Assembly (NCBI GenBank): GCA_030691835.1
Contig: JAUYDO010000154.1
Location: 1 to 6,455, forward strand
Length of the DNA: 6,455 bases
Direction: 5' to 3'
Origin: Dehalococcoidia bacterium
GTDB taxonomy: Bacteria; Chloroflexota; Dehalococcoidia; Dehalococcoidales; UBA3254
The notes beneath the pieces were generated by a model. The model searched no databases, was not told the origin of the DNA, and worked only from the letters and a program-made list of their open reading frames with translations. This document shows positions 5,192 to 6,455 of the stretch, piece after piece. Position 1 is the stretch's first letter; every line of letters starts with the position of its first letter. Both the position numbers and the translations under genes were made by a program.

Positions 5192-6376
5192 ATGTCTAAC
5201 GTTACTTATCAAGTTCTAAATCCGCCGTGCCGGACTCTTCTCGGCTCGGGTCCGAGCAACATTCATCCGCGCGTCCAGATGGCAATGTCAGCGCCCCTGG
5301 TCGGGCACCTGGACCCCTACTTCCAGGGGCTTATGGATGAGACCGTGGCTCTTCTCCGCTATCTTTTTCGGACGCAGAACAAACTCACTTTTCCCGTCTC
5401 CGGCACCGGGTCGGCGGGCATGCAAGCCGCCTTTGATAATTTTCTGGAGCCCGGAGACGTTGCCATCATCGGAGTTAACGGTGTCTTTGGAGAGAGAATG
5501 GCGGACAATGCCCAGCGCACCGGAGCTACAGTCATTCCAGTAACGGCGGAATGGGGCAGGATTATCGAACCTGAGGCAGTTGAGGCGGCACTCAAATCCC
5601 AAAAGAAGGTGAAGCTTGTGGCTGTGGTCCATGCCGAGACTTCCACCGGGGTACTTCAGCCCCTGGCTGAAATATCAAAGCTAACCAGGCAATATGAGAG
5701 CCTTTTCCTGGTGGATACCGTCACCTCACTGGCTGGTCATGAGGTAGCGGTAGATGACTGGGGTATTGACATCTGCTACAGCGGGACGCAGAAGTGCCTG
5801 AGCTGTCCTCCGGGCTTGGCCCCTTTTACCGCCAATGAAAAGGCTCTGGCAACAACTCAGAAACGCGCTCAAAAGGTACATAGCTGGTATCTGGACCTCT
5901 CCCTGCTATCAAGCTACTGGGTAACCGGCAGGGTCTACCATCATACCGCTCCGGTAACAATGATTTATGCCCTTCATGAGGGGCTGGCTTTAATCGCTGA
6001 GGAAGGACTTGAGGCACGGGTCAGGCGACATTTGCGGCACGGTGCCGCCCTTCACAATGGTCTCAGGGCGATGGGGCTGGAACTGCATGCTCAGGAAGGA
6101 TACCGCACCAGCTCGCTGACCACGGTGCGTATCCCCTCAGGAGTAGATGGCGCACGGGTGACACAGCGATTATTAAAAGAGCACAACATTGAAATCAGCG
6201 GCGGACTGGGTCCACTGCGCGGGAAGATTTGGCGAATCGGACTCATGGGGCATTCCTCAACGGACGAAAATGTTCTCCTGGTACTGAGTGCCCTGGAGAA
6301 GCTACTGCGGGATGAAGGCTACCGGCTGGAGCGGGGGTCAGGAACCGCGGCGGCGATTGAATCGCTTAATAGCTAA
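5192..6376 (+). CDS. Alanine-glyoxylate / serine-glyoxylate (serine-pyruvate) type class V aminotransferase
   Basis: This is a complete 394-residue fold-type I, class V PLP enzyme of the AGXT/SgaA/PucG group. Motifs in order: LLGSGPSN (16-23), GHLDPYFQGLMDE (38-50), VSGTGSAGMQAA (69-80, PLP phosphate loop), GVNGVFGER (94-102), HAETSTGVLQPL (147-158), LVDTVTSLAG (173-182, Asp175 pairs with the pyridine nitrogen), YSGTQKCLSCPPGLAP (196-211, Lys201 forms the Schiff base), YHHTAPV (249-255) and KIWRIGLMGHSS (345-356, Arg348 binds the substrate carboxylate). Phe99 replaces the Trp that stacks on PLP in human AGT, a change I believe is common in bacterial members. It would transfer an amino group from alanine, serine or a similar donor to glyoxylate or another 2-oxo acid in the cytosol; exact donor and acceptor (ureidoglycine-glyoxylate is one alternative) cannot be told. 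It is divergent from the CoA operon, so a shared pathway is not implied. Confidence 0.92.
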   Translation: MSNVTYQVLNPPCRTLLGSGPSNIHPRVQMAMSAPLVGHLDPYFQGLMDETVALLRYLFRTQNKLTFPVSGTGSAGMQAAFDNFLEPGDVAIIGVNGVFGERMADNAQRTGATVIPVTAEWGRIIEPEAVEAALKSQKKVKLVAVVHAETSTGVLQPLAEISKLTRQYESLFLVDTVTSLAGHEVAVDDWGIDICYSGTQKCLSCPPGLAPFTANEKALATTQKRAQKVHSWYLDLSLLSSYWVTGRVYHHTAPVTMIYALHEGLALIAEEGLEARVRRHLRHGAALHNGLRAMGLELHAQEGYRTSSLTTVRIPSGVDGARVTQRLLKEHNIEISGGLGPLRGKIWRIGLMGHSSTDENVLLVLSALEKLLRDEGYRLERGSGTAAAIESLNS

Positions 6377-6455
6377 GATTAATCTGAAACTCCACTGTAG
6401 TGCGGGAGTAAGTGCTTCCTTATACAAGAGGCATCCGTGAAACGACCAAAATCCC
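6377..6455. other. Intergenic tail after the aminotransferase; no gene or terminator recognised
   Basis: These 79 bases follow the TAA stop. A 10-base palindrome, AGATTAATCT (6376-6385), overlaps the stop, but there is no G+C-rich stem with a T-run, so no intrinsic terminator is called. Near the edge, AAGAGG followed by GTG at 6437 could begin another gene, but only 19 bases of it would be visible. Confidence 0.5.

Noticed and set aside
6437..6455. Start of another plus-strand gene at GTG 6437
   Set aside because: AAGAGG is suitably placed, but only six codons are visible and nothing can be recognised.

Overview
The window is a piece of a bacterial chromosome with moderate G+C, compact genes and good Shine-Dalgarno sites. 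It holds a tight five-gene operon on the minus strand (4945 down to the left edge), a 246-base divergent intergenic region rich in repeats (4946-5191), and one plus-strand gene (5192-6376). The gene mix is two CaiB/BaiF CoA-transferases, an NDP-forming acyl-CoA synthetase alpha subunit, a hexapeptide-repeat protein, a nitroreductase and a class V aminotransferase. Such a mix is typical of anaerobic or syntrophic acid-degrading bacteria, such as Dehalococcoidia-type Chloroflexota or Desulfobacterota. The taxonomic guess is an impression from gene content, not a demonstrated placement.

The operon, in transcription order, is: acyl-CoA synthetase (NDP-forming) alpha-type protein (4945-3506); a CaiB/BaiF protein with Tyr at the place of the catalytic Asp (3473-2232); a CaiB/BaiF protein that keeps the Asp (2221-1007); a gamma-carbonic-anhydrase/CaiE/PaaY-like protein lacking one of three zinc-ligand His (1003-479); and a nitroreductase-family flavoprotein cut by the window edge (419-1). 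The first three intergenic gaps are 32, 10 and 3 bases, and the last is 59. The first three products all belong to families that handle acyl-CoA thioesters, so the operon probably activates an organic acid to its CoA ester, transfers CoA between acids and carries out an associated redox step. The substrate cannot be read from the sequence. The Asp-less/Asp-containing pair resembles the two-subunit arrangement of benzylsuccinate CoA-transferase (BbsE/BbsF).

The divergent region contains a strictly 7-base-phased AGCTNNN array (4970-5032, resumed at 5119-5146) split by an 81-base palindromic MITE-like element (5037-5117). The element has 15-base perfect terminal inverted repeats and an internal 18-base-pair hairpin. 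The plus-strand gene to its right encodes a full-length alanine-glyoxylate/serine-glyoxylate type aminotransferase. No RNA gene, CRISPR array, transposase or clear terminator was seen. The most notable points are the asymmetric CoA-transferase pair, the synthetase alpha subunit without its ATP-grasp partner, the His-to-Asn change in the carbonic-anhydrase fold, and the nested repeats between the two transcription units.
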